A DNA stretch of 64,000 bases from Nostoc sp. NIES-4103. Its GTDB lineage: Bacteria > Cyanobacteriota > Cyanobacteriia > Cyanobacteriales > Nostocaceae. The notes beneath the pieces were generated by a model. That model was not told where the DNA came from and made no database searches. It was given only the letters and a program-made list of their open reading frames with translations. The stretch covers positions 3,429,044 through 3,493,043 of the forward strand of contig NZ_AP018288.1 in the NCBI RefSeq assembly GCF_002368335.1, written 5' to 3'. The position numbers and the translations under genes are program-made. This document shows, in pieces, positions 33,235 through 41,582 of the stretch; the first letter of the stretch is position 1; every line of letters starts with the position of its first letter.

Positions 33235-34725
33235 ATGCTTAACCAAACAAATGAACAACAAACTGACATTGCACAACAAAGAAAACAACTAATTGAAGAA
33301 GTTATCAAAGCTTATCCAGATAAATCTCGTCAAAAGCGAGATCAACAACTCAATGTTTACGAACAAGGCAAATCAGACTGTGGCGTTAAGTCAAACGTCA
33401 AATCGCTTCCTGGTACAATGACTGCTCGTGGTTGTTCCTATGCTGGTGCTAAGGGTGTAGTCTGGGGCCCAATCAAAGACATGGTTCATATTAGTCATGG
33501 GCCTGTGGGTTGTGGTTACTGGTCTTGGTCTGGTCGTCGTAACTATTATATTGGTACTACTGGAATCGATTCCTTTGGTACTATGGATTTCACCTCTGAC
33601 TTTCAAGAACGGGATATTGTATTTGGAGGTGACAAAAAGCTTACCAAAATTATCAAAGAAATTGAAGAACTTTTCCCACTTAACCGAGGTATTACCGTTC
33701 AATCTGAATGCCCTATTGGTCTGATTGGAGATGACATCGAAGCCGTAGCCAAGAAGTCTAGTAAAGAGATTAACAAGCCGATTATTCCTGTACGTTGTGA
33801 AGGCTTTCGTGGTGTTTCTCAGTCTCTCGGTCATCATATTGCTAATGACACCGTTCGTGATTGGTTGTTTCCTTATGCTGAACGCGCCAAAAAACAAGGA
33901 AAACTCATCAGTTATCAACCTGGGCCTTATGATGTCGCAATTATTGGTGACTATAACATTGGTGGTGATACTTGGTCTAGCCGCATCCTCTTGGAAGAGA
34001 TTGGCTTGCGTGTAATTGCTCAATGGTCAGGTGATGGGACTCTGAATGAGATGATGCTCACACCTCAAGTGAAGCTCAATTTAATTCACTGTTACCGTTC
34101 AATGAATTACATTACTCGTCATATGGAAGAAGCTTATGGCGTTCCTTGGTTAGAATACAATTTTTTTGGCCCCACTGAGATTGCTAATTCCTTACAACAG
34201 ATTGCTGCTAGATTTGACTCCAAGATTCAAGAAAACGCTCAGAAGGTAATTGCTAAGTATCAACCTACAATAGATGCAGTCATTGCTAAATATAGATCGC
34301 GTTTAGAAAACAAAACTGTGGCGCTGATGGTCGGCGGACTACGCCCTCGTCATGTGATTCCTGCATTCAACGATTTGGGTATGAAGCTTGTGGCTACTGG
34401 CTATGAGTTCGCTCATCATGACGACTACAAACGTACTACTAACTATATTGAAAACGGTACTATCATTTATGATGATGTAACTTCTTATGAGTTTGAGGAA
34501 TTGATTAAAGCACTCAAGCCTGATTTAGTAGCTTCTGGTGTTAAAGAGAAATACGTCTTCCAAAAAATGGGTTTGCCTTTTCGTCAGATGCATTCTTGGG
34601 ATTATTCTGGGCCGTATCATGGCTATGACGGTTTTGCTATTTTCGCCCGTGATATGGATATGGCTTTGAATAATCCTTCTTGGGGATTGCTCCCGACTCC
34701 TTGGAAGAAGGTTAATAACGATTGA
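33235..34725 (+). CDS. nifD: Nitrogenase molybdenum-iron protein alpha chain (orphan copy)
   Basis: The 496-residue protein carries every essential MoFe alpha-subunit residue: P-cluster Cys67, Cys93 and Cys159 (ARGCSYAG, GPVGCGYWS, QSECPIGLIG), FeMo-cofactor Cys286 (LIHCYRSMNY) and His453 (RQMHSWDYSGP), and Gln196 and His200 (GVSQSLGHHIAND). The position equivalent to alpha-Val70 is Val75 (KGVVWGPI). The N-terminus is slightly divergent from the cyanobacterial form. Normally nifD follows nifH and precedes nifK, with which it forms the alpha2beta2 protein. Here no nif gene is adjacent (a GNAT gene lies 0.9 kb upstream and a DUF3598 gene 0.3 kb downstream). It is therefore a stand-alone copy whose expression and use are unknown. 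Confidence 0.95.
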   Translation: MLNQTNEQQTDIAQQRKQLIEEVIKAYPDKSRQKRDQQLNVYEQGKSDCGVKSNVKSLPGTMTARGCSYAGAKGVVWGPIKDMVHISHGPVGCGYWSWSGRRNYYIGTTGIDSFGTMDFTSDFQERDIVFGGDKKLTKIIKEIEELFPLNRGITVQSECPIGLIGDDIEAVAKKSSKEINKPIIPVRCEGFRGVSQSLGHHIANDTVRDWLFPYAERAKKQGKLISYQPGPYDVAIIGDYNIGGDTWSSRILLEEIGLRVIAQWSGDGTLNEMMLTPQVKLNLIHCYRSMNYITRHMEEAYGVPWLEYNFFGPTEIANSLQQIAARFDSKIQENAQKVIAKYQPTIDAVIAKYRSRLENKTVALMVGGLRPRHVIPAFNDLGMKLVATGYEFAHHDDYKRTTNYIENGTIIYDDVTSYEFEELIKALKPDLVASGVKEKYVFQKMGLPFRQMHSWDYSGPYHGYDGFAIFARDMDMALNNPSWGLLPTPWKKVNND

Positions 34726-35035
34726 TAAAATGACAAAATGTCAATGATGATATTTAGTCGTTTCAGGCGCTTAACTTAATCCTGATTTGTCTCCTATTTG
34801 CGATCGCGGTAAGTAAGGCGGTGACAATAAACCTAGTTATGTAACAGAATGTAAAAAGGTTAGTAAACTGCCTTATCCAGCTAAATATGCCGAAGCGATC
34901 GCTCAAAAAAAACCCTTGATTTGCGCGATCGCTTTGACCTTGGTGTAGGCATTGCTTGCACTTAAACCACCCAAAGAGAATACAAATATAATTATTGCTA
35001 TTATTTAGCAATAGCAATGTAGACAAAAAGTAACA
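34726..35035. other. Intergenic region after nifD
   Basis: Three HIP1 sites and a short A+T-rich run precede the DUF3598 gene. There is no nifK or nif remnant and no strong terminator. Confidence 0.55.
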
Positions 35036-35773
35036 ATGAATTCAGATACCATAACACATGCCCAACTTCAAAACTGGGAGAATTTTTGCAATCATGTTGG
35101 AGACTGGCATGGACCCTGGAATGTTTATAATTTAGAGGGCGAATTAATTCGCTCTCATCAATGTGTCAGAAGCTTCCACTTAAGTGATGATGGAAGTGAA
35201 ATGAGTCATCAGAATTACTCTACTTATTCTGATGGCACAAGCAAATTAGAAACCTATGGACCACATAAAAAACCTCAGATAAAATCGCTTCATTTTCACG
35301 ATAGTTTTTCATGGGGTTCCCAAGAAGTAAAAACAGACTCAGTATTCTTTTTTGAGACTGGTTTTAAACATCAACATAGGCGTAGGAGTGCAGTTGTCAG
35401 ATATAACGAAAACGGTACTTTAGATATTTTGATAATTTCTGAACACTTAGGAGAAAGAAGGAATGAAGCTATTCTACCTCCAGCAAATCAATTTACTGGT
35501 TGGCAAGGAATAATAACCAAGATGACACCTGACTGGATAGTATCACCTGCGGTATCAACTGAATGGATACAACTAGAAGATTTAAATAAGAATTATCTAA
35601 GTTTACACTTGAAAGATGGGGTATCAATCAGTATTCCAAAACATATAGAGAGTAAAACAGAGTTTTTTCTAGCAGCAGAATGGCTTGTAAATCCTACTTT
35701 ATTGCTGCGAGGTATTCGCAATTTCGATACTTATGGATTTGTAAGCTTCTCCTTAGAAATATTCAAGCGCTAA
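35036..35773 (+). CDS. DUF3598 family protein (245 aa)
   Basis: The pattern NWENFCNHVGDWHGPWNVY at the start, the FHLSDDGSEMSHQN beta region and the closing ILRGIRNFDTYG-like end match the cyanobacterial DUF3598 family. It is predicted to be a lipocalin-like beta barrel related to bilin lyases of the CpcS group, but no bilin-contacting residue can be assigned here. Function unknown. It lies 310 bases after nifD; they are not obviously cotranscribed. Confidence 0.7.
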   Translation: MNSDTITHAQLQNWENFCNHVGDWHGPWNVYNLEGELIRSHQCVRSFHLSDDGSEMSHQNYSTYSDGTSKLETYGPHKKPQIKSLHFHDSFSWGSQEVKTDSVFFFETGFKHQHRRRSAVVRYNENGTLDILIISEHLGERRNEAILPPANQFTGWQGIITKMTPDWIVSPAVSTEWIQLEDLNKNYLSLHLKDGVSISIPKHIESKTEFFLAAEWLVNPTLLLRGIRNFDTYGFVSFSLEIFKR

Positions 35774-36795
35774 TAGCAACCTTGACGAGTATAGTTAATA
35801 TGAAGCAGGTAAATTCTCTCGTTATCGATAAATTTAACCCACAGTAACCACAGATATAGCAATCCTATCTGATTTGTGAAAAATATTTTTTATTTGAACC
35901 ACAGAGGCGCAGAGAACGCGGAGAGTTAATAAAGAGAGATTTTCACAATTGATTTAGGATGGCTATATGGTTTTGCTTAAGTAGTGTTTTGGCGATCGCC
36001 TCATCATAGTGTTTTGATTGATGTTTACTCCAGAAGGCGATGTTCTCATTGAATGCTGAAGCGTCGCCTTTAACGTTCATAAATCGGTCTTAAAGCAACC
36101 AGCATCATACCACAATCACTCGCAAGTATGAAAACCATACTCCTATAGGATGATGAATGATGAGAAATAATTTGATGATCTGAAAAATAAACACTCAGAA
36201 ACTATCTACAGCTTTATGCAACTACTAAGGTAGAAAGAGATATGGCAATCTGATGTGAGCCGTAAAAAGAGTGAGTTGGAGTTTGGCTACTGTAGAAATC
36301 TTGTTGAATTTATAAAAAGTGTTGAAGATAAAAGCATTGCTGGATAAAGCTTTGAATTTCAGTATGCTTTCAAAATTCAAGTAGGATTTTTATAGAAACA
36401 GCCATGTGTTCGTAACTTAAATTTTTTATAGTCTCAATAAACAGATTCAGAAATTTATATCTTGTACCAGTCGCGTTATTCAAAAGATGTGTATGCTGCA
36501 AAGAAATACTCAGCATTTGAGGCATTAATCTACAAACCAATTAATGATTCTCGATCTGTGATTGTTTTAGAGCATCAGTAGAGCGTTGGCGATCGCTATG
36601 CATTAATCACATCTTTTTTGACAAAAGGAAAAAAGCCAATAACACATACTCACTAGCACATCTTGAACAGTAATAGAAGTAGGTTGTGGGGTAGTTGCCT
36701 AAGAATGTATTCCTTCTACTACTGCTCAAATCAAGGGTTGATAAAGCTTCTGGAAAACTTGAGATAAAAAGAACACCTTTAGGTGAATTTTGATT
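35774..36795. other. Long intergenic region
   Basis: About 1 kb without coding frame. It contains the common Nostoc repeat fragment AACCACAGAGGCGCAGAG near 35897, several HIP1 sites and A+T-rich DNA upstream of the secreted-protein gene. No RNA gene recognised. Confidence 0.55.
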
Positions 36796-37284
36796 ATGTT
36801 CAATTTAAACCGCATTCTTGTATCAAGTTTGGTCGCCATATCTACTACCGTACTTCCCCTGAGAAACGGTATCTCTAATGATTTTGGCGGCAGCACTTCT
36901 TTTTCCTTTGGCGATAATGCAGCTGTAGCTCAAAGTGTTTCTCCCCAACAAGCGATCGCCCTGCTGTCTAATAAACGATTGACCTACGAGACGGGGAGTA
37001 CTTTTAGCAGCGATGGTTATGTTGGTGGCTACTGGGCCAAGTACGTAGTTGATCTGTACGGTGATGGGCAGTTTCAGGGTTTTTATCAGTCGGACACTGA
37101 CGCTCCATCTATGGACTCGACCAATCGTCAGTTCTCAGGTAATTGGACGGTAGTGGCAAATCAGGGTCGGCTTGTGTTGGTCTTAAATACAAACCTGTGG
37201 GGTTCTCAATATTTGGTGATTACGGGGGCATCTGGCAACAGTATTTACCTCAATGGAAATGCCGTTCAGGTGACTTCTCTTTGA
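36796..37284 (+). CDS. Secreted hypothetical protein (162 aa)
   Basis: The ATG at 36796 gives a signal peptide (MFNLNRILVSSLVAISTTVL), then a Ser/Gly/Asn-rich region and a beta domain. The latter (NWTVVANQGRLVLVLNTNLW) is typical of small periplasmic beta proteins. No known family is recognised. It is monocistronic, 145 bases before purB. Confidence 0.55.
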   Translation: MFNLNRILVSSLVAISTTVLPLRNGISNDFGGSTSFSFGDNAAVAQSVSPQQAIALLSNKRLTYETGSTFSSDGYVGGYWAKYVVDLYGDGQFQGFYQSDTDAPSMDSTNRQFSGNWTVVANQGRLVLVLNTNLWGSQYLVITGASGNSIYLNGNAVQVTSL

Positions 37285-37429
37285 ATCAGTTGCCAAGTGG
37301 CGCTAAACCAAAATTTAAGATGGTATTAGCTTGTCACCAGTCTCTAGTTCGTTTTATTTGCCCGATCGCTGACATGCACTAAATGAACTAAAAACTGTAA
37401 AATATGACAGTTGTATTCTGCCGCGAACG

Positions 37430-38725
37430 TTGATTGAGCGTTATACCTTGCCCGAAATGGGCAACCTGTGGACTGAATCTTATAAATTAAAAACCTGGCT
37501 CCAGGTAGAGATTGCAGTTTGTGAAGCCCAAGCTGAACTGGGTTATATTCCCTCTGGTGCAGTTGAGGAAATTAAGGCTAAGGCAAATTTCGACCCCAAG
37601 CGGGTGCTGGAAATTGAGGCTGAAGTCCGTCATGATGTCATCGCTTTTTTGACAAATGTCAACGAATATGTGGGTGATGCTGGACGTTATATTCATCTGG
37701 GTTTAACTAGCTCGGATGTACTAGATACAGCTTTAGCGCTGCAATTGGTTGCTAGTTTGGATGTGATAGCGCAACGCCTGGAAGATTTAATTGGGGCAAT
37801 TCGTCACAAAGCACAAGAACACCGTCATACGGTGATGATTGGTCGATCGCATGGCATTCACGCTGAACCGATTACTTTTGGTTTTAAGCTAGCTGGCTGG
37901 TTGGCAGAAGTGTTGCGTCACCAAGAACGCTTGAAGATTCTGGGCGATACTATTGCTGTGGGTAAGATTTCTGGTGCTGTTGGCACCTATGCCAATATTG
38001 AACCACGTGTGGAAGCGATCGCTTGCCAAAAACTCGGACTCAAACCTGATACAGCCTCAACACAAGTTATTTCCCGCGATCGCCATGCCGACTATGTGCA
38101 ACAATTAGCTTTGATAGCAGCATCCATCGAACGCTTTGCTGTAGAAATTCGCAATCTACAAAAAACAGACGTTCTGGAAGTTGAAGAATTTTTTGCTAAG
38201 GGTCAAAAAGGCTCTAGCGCTATGCCGCACAAGCGTAACCCCATTCGCTCAGAACGGCTGACAGGAATGGCGCGACTTGTGAGAAGTCATGCGGGTGCAG
38301 CTTTAGAAAACGTCGCCCTTTGGCACGAACGTGACATTTCCCATAGTTCTGTGGAAAGGGTAATTTTACCAGATGCTTGCATTTTGACACACTTTATGCT
38401 GGTGGAAATAATCGACTTAGTAAAAAATTTGTTGGTTTATCCCCAGAACATGGAACGCAATCTCAATTGCTACGGCGGTGTAGTTTTTAGCCAGAAAGTG
38501 CTGCTAGCTTTGGTAGACAAGGGATTGAGCCGTGAAGAAGCTTATGCGATCGTTCAAGAAAGCGCTCACGCCGCATGGAACAAACCAGAAGGCAATTTCC
38601 ACGACTTGATTAGTAAAGACCCGCGTGTCACCCAAAAGCTATCACCAGCAGAGATTGAACTATGTTTTGACCCCCAGCAACATCTGCGGCATTTAGAAGA
38701 AGTTTATCAAAGACTGGGTATTTGA
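37430..38725 (+). CDS. purB: Adenylosuccinate lyase PurB (431 aa)
   Basis: Cleaves adenylosuccinate to AMP and fumarate, and SAICAR to AICAR, in purine synthesis. The fumarase/aspartase superfamily blocks are complete: HLGLTSSDVLDTA, the catalytic-His region RSHGIHAEPITFG, and the signature GSSAMPHKRNPI. The start is TTG at 37430 (L/MIERYTLPEMG), in agreement with the common N-terminus; no better ATG exists. Length is normal. It is monocistronic, followed by tandem repeats. Confidence 0.95.
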   Translation: MIERYTLPEMGNLWTESYKLKTWLQVEIAVCEAQAELGYIPSGAVEEIKAKANFDPKRVLEIEAEVRHDVIAFLTNVNEYVGDAGRYIHLGLTSSDVLDTALALQLVASLDVIAQRLEDLIGAIRHKAQEHRHTVMIGRSHGIHAEPITFGFKLAGWLAEVLRHQERLKILGDTIAVGKISGAVGTYANIEPRVEAIACQKLGLKPDTASTQVISRDRHADYVQQLALIAASIERFAVEIRNLQKTDVLEVEEFFAKGQKGSSAMPHKRNPIRSERLTGMARLVRSHAGAALENVALWHERDISHSSVERVILPDACILTHFMLVEIIDLVKNLLVYPQNMERNLNCYGGVVFSQKVLLALVDKGLSREEAYAIVQESAHAAWNKPEGNFHDLISKDPRVTQKLSPAEIELCFDPQQHLRHLEEVYQRLGI

Positions 38726-38917
38726 GCAGGGGAGTTTTTGAGCAGGGGAGTTTTTGAGCAGGGGAGCAGGGGAGTAGGGGAGCAGGGGGGAGTGTTTTAA
38801 AGTTTTTGCACGGATGTAGGAAGAATAAGTTGTCAGTTGTCATTTGTCAGTTATTATTCTCCCCCATCTCCCCATCTCCCCATCCCCCCATCTCCCCATC
38901 TCCCCATCTCCCTATCC
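38724..38917. repeat. Short tandem repeat arrays after purB
   Basis: GAGCAGGGGAGTTTTT and AGCAGGGG units (38724-38798) and CCCATCTCC units (38858-38917) form tandem STRR arrays in the 0.2-kb gap between purB and the DedA fragment. Confidence 0.75.
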
Positions 38918-38942
38918 CAGTTAGAGCAATGGGAGATGAATT

Positions 38943-39488
38943 TTATTTTTTGCTACCTCGATATTCTTGAATGAGATGAATAATCGACGGTAGTAGGGAA
39001 ACTACAATAATTAATCCAATAATCGGTAACAAATATTTATCTACTTGTTCAGCTGGTAGAGTTTTTCCTAAGAAAAAACCTAACAGAGTGATTCCGAATG
39101 TCCAAACTAAACCGCCGATTAAGTTGTAAAACATAAATGTCCGATAATGCATAGCACCAAGTCCAGCCACAATCGGTGCAAAAGTCCGCACAATCGGTAC
39201 AAACCTTGCTAAAACAATCGTTTTTTTACCATGCTGTTGATAAAATTGTTGGGTTTTAACAACATGTTTTTTATGAAATAACCATGAGTCTTCTTTTTGA
39301 AACAATCTTCTGCCAAATTTATGGCCTGTGGTATAACCAACATTATCACCAATAACTGCACAAATAAAAGCACCAATTATCAGAATCCAAATGTTTAATA
39401 AATTCTGAGATGCGATAAATCCAGCGGTGAATAATAAACTATCTCTTGGTAGTAAAAAACCAACCAGTAAGCCAGATTCAGCAAAGTG
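38943..39488 (-). pseudogene. DedA-family membrane protein lacking its N-terminus
   Basis: The frame encodes a DedA/SNARE-associated protein from FAESGLLVGFLLPRDSLLFT through RFVPIVRTFAPIVAGLG and a C-terminal hydrophobic helix. About 30-40 N-terminal residues, usual in this family, are absent, and upstream of the first residue the frame runs into a stop within a different gene (the hydrolase fragment 39478-39726). There is no ATG before mid-protein (39305). A deletion likely joined the two genes. Such proteins help maintain membrane lipid and proton balance; this copy is probably not functional. Confidence 0.75.
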
Positions 39489-39726
39489 TTAAATTGAGTA
39501 TGTCGTAAGCCTCGATTTCCTCTGGAGCATCGCTACTATCGTATCCCCTTTGATTGGGAACAGCTACTTGAAAGCCTGCTTCTACAAGTGGATCAATTTT
39601 ATGATGCCATAGATACCAGCACTGAGGCCATCCATGAAGTAAGATAACCAAAGGCCCCTCACCCTCAACAACCGTATTCAGGCGAACCCCATTTGTTTCA
39701 ATCGTGCGAAAGTTGCGCTTGTTCAT
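39478..39726 (-). pseudogene. Alpha/beta hydrolase, N-terminal fragment
   Basis: Residues 1-75 match epoxide hydrolase-like alpha/beta hydrolases, including ILLHGWPQCWYLW (oxyanion HGWP) and VPNQRGYDSSDAPEE. The frame ends after DILNLTLC at a stop produced by the junction with DedA. The nucleophile elbow and the rest of the 280-300-residue enzyme are missing. Confidence 0.75.
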
Positions 39727-39912
39727 ATTGAAACCTGTTCTATTTTATTATCGACATACCCACCAGCTATCAAATAATTTACATGAGAATGACTATAGTA
39801 ATCCGCTTTGATTTTTGAACTATTGGTGGTAAGGATTAGGGAGATGAGGGAGATGTGGTTCGACTTCGCCCACCAACCGGGGGATGAGGAAAATGAAGAA
39901 TAATGTTAATTT

Positions 39913-39975
39913 ACCCATTCCCAATTCCCCATTCCCAATTCCCACTCCCAATTCCCAATTCCCAATTCCCAATTC
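39913..39975. repeat. CCCAATT/CCCATTC tandem array
   Basis: Tandem heptamers of CCCAATT type lie immediately upstream of the ABC-2 permease gene and run into its open frame. The real start, ATG at 39986, follows the array. Confidence 0.8.
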
Positions 39976-39985
39976 ACGGTGCAAA

Positions 39986-40768
39986 ATGCGAAGATATTGG
40001 AAAGTACTAAAGCTATTTTGGAGTACCGCTATAGCAGCGGAGATGGAATATCGCCTCAACTTCGTCATATCTACCCTTACCAGTTTGGGTAATATTGGAG
40101 GCAGTCTTTTTGGACTATTTTTGTTTTACCGCACTGGCTACACTTTCGCCGGCTGGTCATGGGAAGCAGCTTTGGTTGTTTTGGGAGTTTTTACCTTGTT
40201 ACAAGGCTTTTCTAGTACTTTTCTGGCTCCAAATCTGAATCGAATTGTTCGCCATGTCCAAGAAGGTACTTTAGACTTTGTGTTACTCAAACCTATTCGC
40301 AGTCAGTTTTGGCTTTCTACTCACACTCTTTCGCCTTGGGGACTGCCGGATATAGTTTTTGGTAGTTGCATAATTGAATATGCGGGTAAACGCCTTGGCT
40401 TGGAAATTAGTAATTACTTATTTAGTGTAGTGCCGTTGTTATTCGGCTTGGTGATTCTTTACAGCTTGTGGTTTATGTTGGCTGCAACTAGCATCTGGTT
40501 TGTGAAAATATACAATGCTACCGAAGTGCTACGAGGTTTGTTAGAAGCTGGTAGATATCCCATCGCAGCTTACCCGACAGCTTACCGCTTTTTCTTCACA
40601 TTTGTTGTACCTGTGACGTTTTTAACTACTATACCAGCGGAGATCATCTTAGGGCGAGGTCAGATTACTTGGTTAATAGGTGCAGCAGTGTTGGCATTGG
40701 TGCTGTTTTTCGTTTCTACCTGGTTTTGGCGGTTTGCTTTGCGTTTTTATACCAGTGCTTCGAGTTAA
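39986..40768 (+). CDS. ABC-2 type (DUF990-like) transporter permease (260 aa)
   Basis: The ATG at 39986 (MRRYWKVLKLFWSTAIAAEM) is used, because the upstream extension is tandem repeats. Six membrane segments are visible. The loop NRIVRHVQEGTLDFVLLKPI is characteristic of ABC-2 permeases that pair with a cytoplasmic ATPase to export lipids, glycans or other molecules. No ATPase gene is adjacent, so the partner must be elsewhere. Substrate unknown. Confidence 0.75.
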   Translation: MRRYWKVLKLFWSTAIAAEMEYRLNFVISTLTSLGNIGGSLFGLFLFYRTGYTFAGWSWEAALVVLGVFTLLQGFSSTFLAPNLNRIVRHVQEGTLDFVLLKPIRSQFWLSTHTLSPWGLPDIVFGSCIIEYAGKRLGLEISNYLFSVVPLLFGLVILYSLWFMLAATSIWFVKIYNATEVLRGLLEAGRYPIAAYPTAYRFFFTFVVPVTFLTTIPAEIILGRGQITWLIGAAVLALVLFFVSTWFWRFALRFYTSASS

Positions 40769-41175
40769 GAGATATGGCAAAGTGCTGAGTGCTGAGTATT
40801 GTTTTGCGACTCGTAAATCAACTTTTGCGACTCGTAAATTAAGTTTCTGAGTCGTAAACCTATTTTTGCGACTCGTAAATTAAGTTTCTGAGTCGTAAAC
40901 CTATTTTTGCGACTCGTAATACCAATGGCAAGATGTCCACGCCACAAAAATTTTATGAAATTTAGTTATGCAAACTAAATATCTTTTAGCTTTATGCTGA
41001 CTCTCAAGTTTTAAACCTATTTCAGAACGATCGCTCTTAACTCTTCATATCTTACCAATTCCTGTAAAAATTTTGAAAAAATTTGAGTAATTTTACATAG
41101 CATATATGATGTCAATAGAAATATTACGGTAATCTAATTGACTGTAAACTGCTAGAAAACCTCAAAGGGTAGAAA
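40769..41175. other. Intergenic region
   Basis: It begins with a 41-bp tandem repeat (40803-40919), followed by A+T-rich DNA and a likely promoter before the EACC1-like gene. No further gene is seen. Confidence 0.55.
40803..40919. repeat. 41-bp tandem repeat with GCGACTCGTAAA core
   Basis: Two and a half units of a 41-bp sequence combine TTTTGCGACTCGTAAATTAA with TTCTGAGTCGTAAACC. Each unit contains two related halves, ACTCGTAAA and GAGTCGTAAA. No unique spacers exist between units. Confidence 0.8.
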
Positions 41176-41553
41176 ATGAGTTCTGAATCTAACGTCAAAC
41201 TAGCGATCGCTCTTTCTAATCCAGACTTAGAACCAGAGGAGTTAGAACGGGAAACACGAAATCTGCTGCGAGAAATCAGAGACTTAGATGTGGGAAATGC
41301 TGAACTGGTGGGAGTTACAGAAATACCCGAAGGAGCCAAATCTGTTGGTGGTTTTTTAGTGGGAGTGTTGCAGGCTGAGGTGAGTATAGCCAATTTTAAG
41401 AAATTGTTGGGATTTTTGAGCGATCGCTTGGCTAACAAAACCATTGAATTGGAAGTTGAAGCAAACGGTAAGAAACTCAAGGTAAAAGCTAGCAGTCAAC
41501 AAGAGTTAAACGCCGCCATTGAACAAGCCCAAAAGTTTATCGCAGGTAATTGA
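41176..41553 (+). CDS. Effector-associated constant component 1-like protein (125 aa)
   Basis: The short alpha/beta protein with a PEGAKSVGG block and a C-terminal helix pair (LEVEANGKKLKVKASSQQEL) resembles EACC1-type components. In cyanobacterial conflict systems these sit beside caspase-like effectors. The next gene, 29 bases downstream, encodes a caspase-like receptor, which strongly supports this pairing. The ATG and a ribosome-like AAGGG lie in good positions. The role is presumably recruitment or control of the effector. Confidence 0.65.
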   Translation: MSSESNVKLAIALSNPDLEPEELERETRNLLREIRDLDVGNAELVGVTEIPEGAKSVGGFLVGVLQAEVSIANFKKLLGFLSDRLANKTIELEVEANGKKLKVKASSQQELNAAIEQAQKFIAGN

Positions 41554-41582
41554 GAAATTCATCAACAAGGAAAAATAACTAG

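Noticed and set aside
33391..34023. 210-residue frame opposite nifD
   Set aside because: It lies wholly antisense to nifD, has no ribosome site and has a composition explained by the nifD codons.
40803..40919. Short CRISPR array
   Set aside because: The 41-bp units are contiguous with no unique spacer between them, and no cas gene is nearby.
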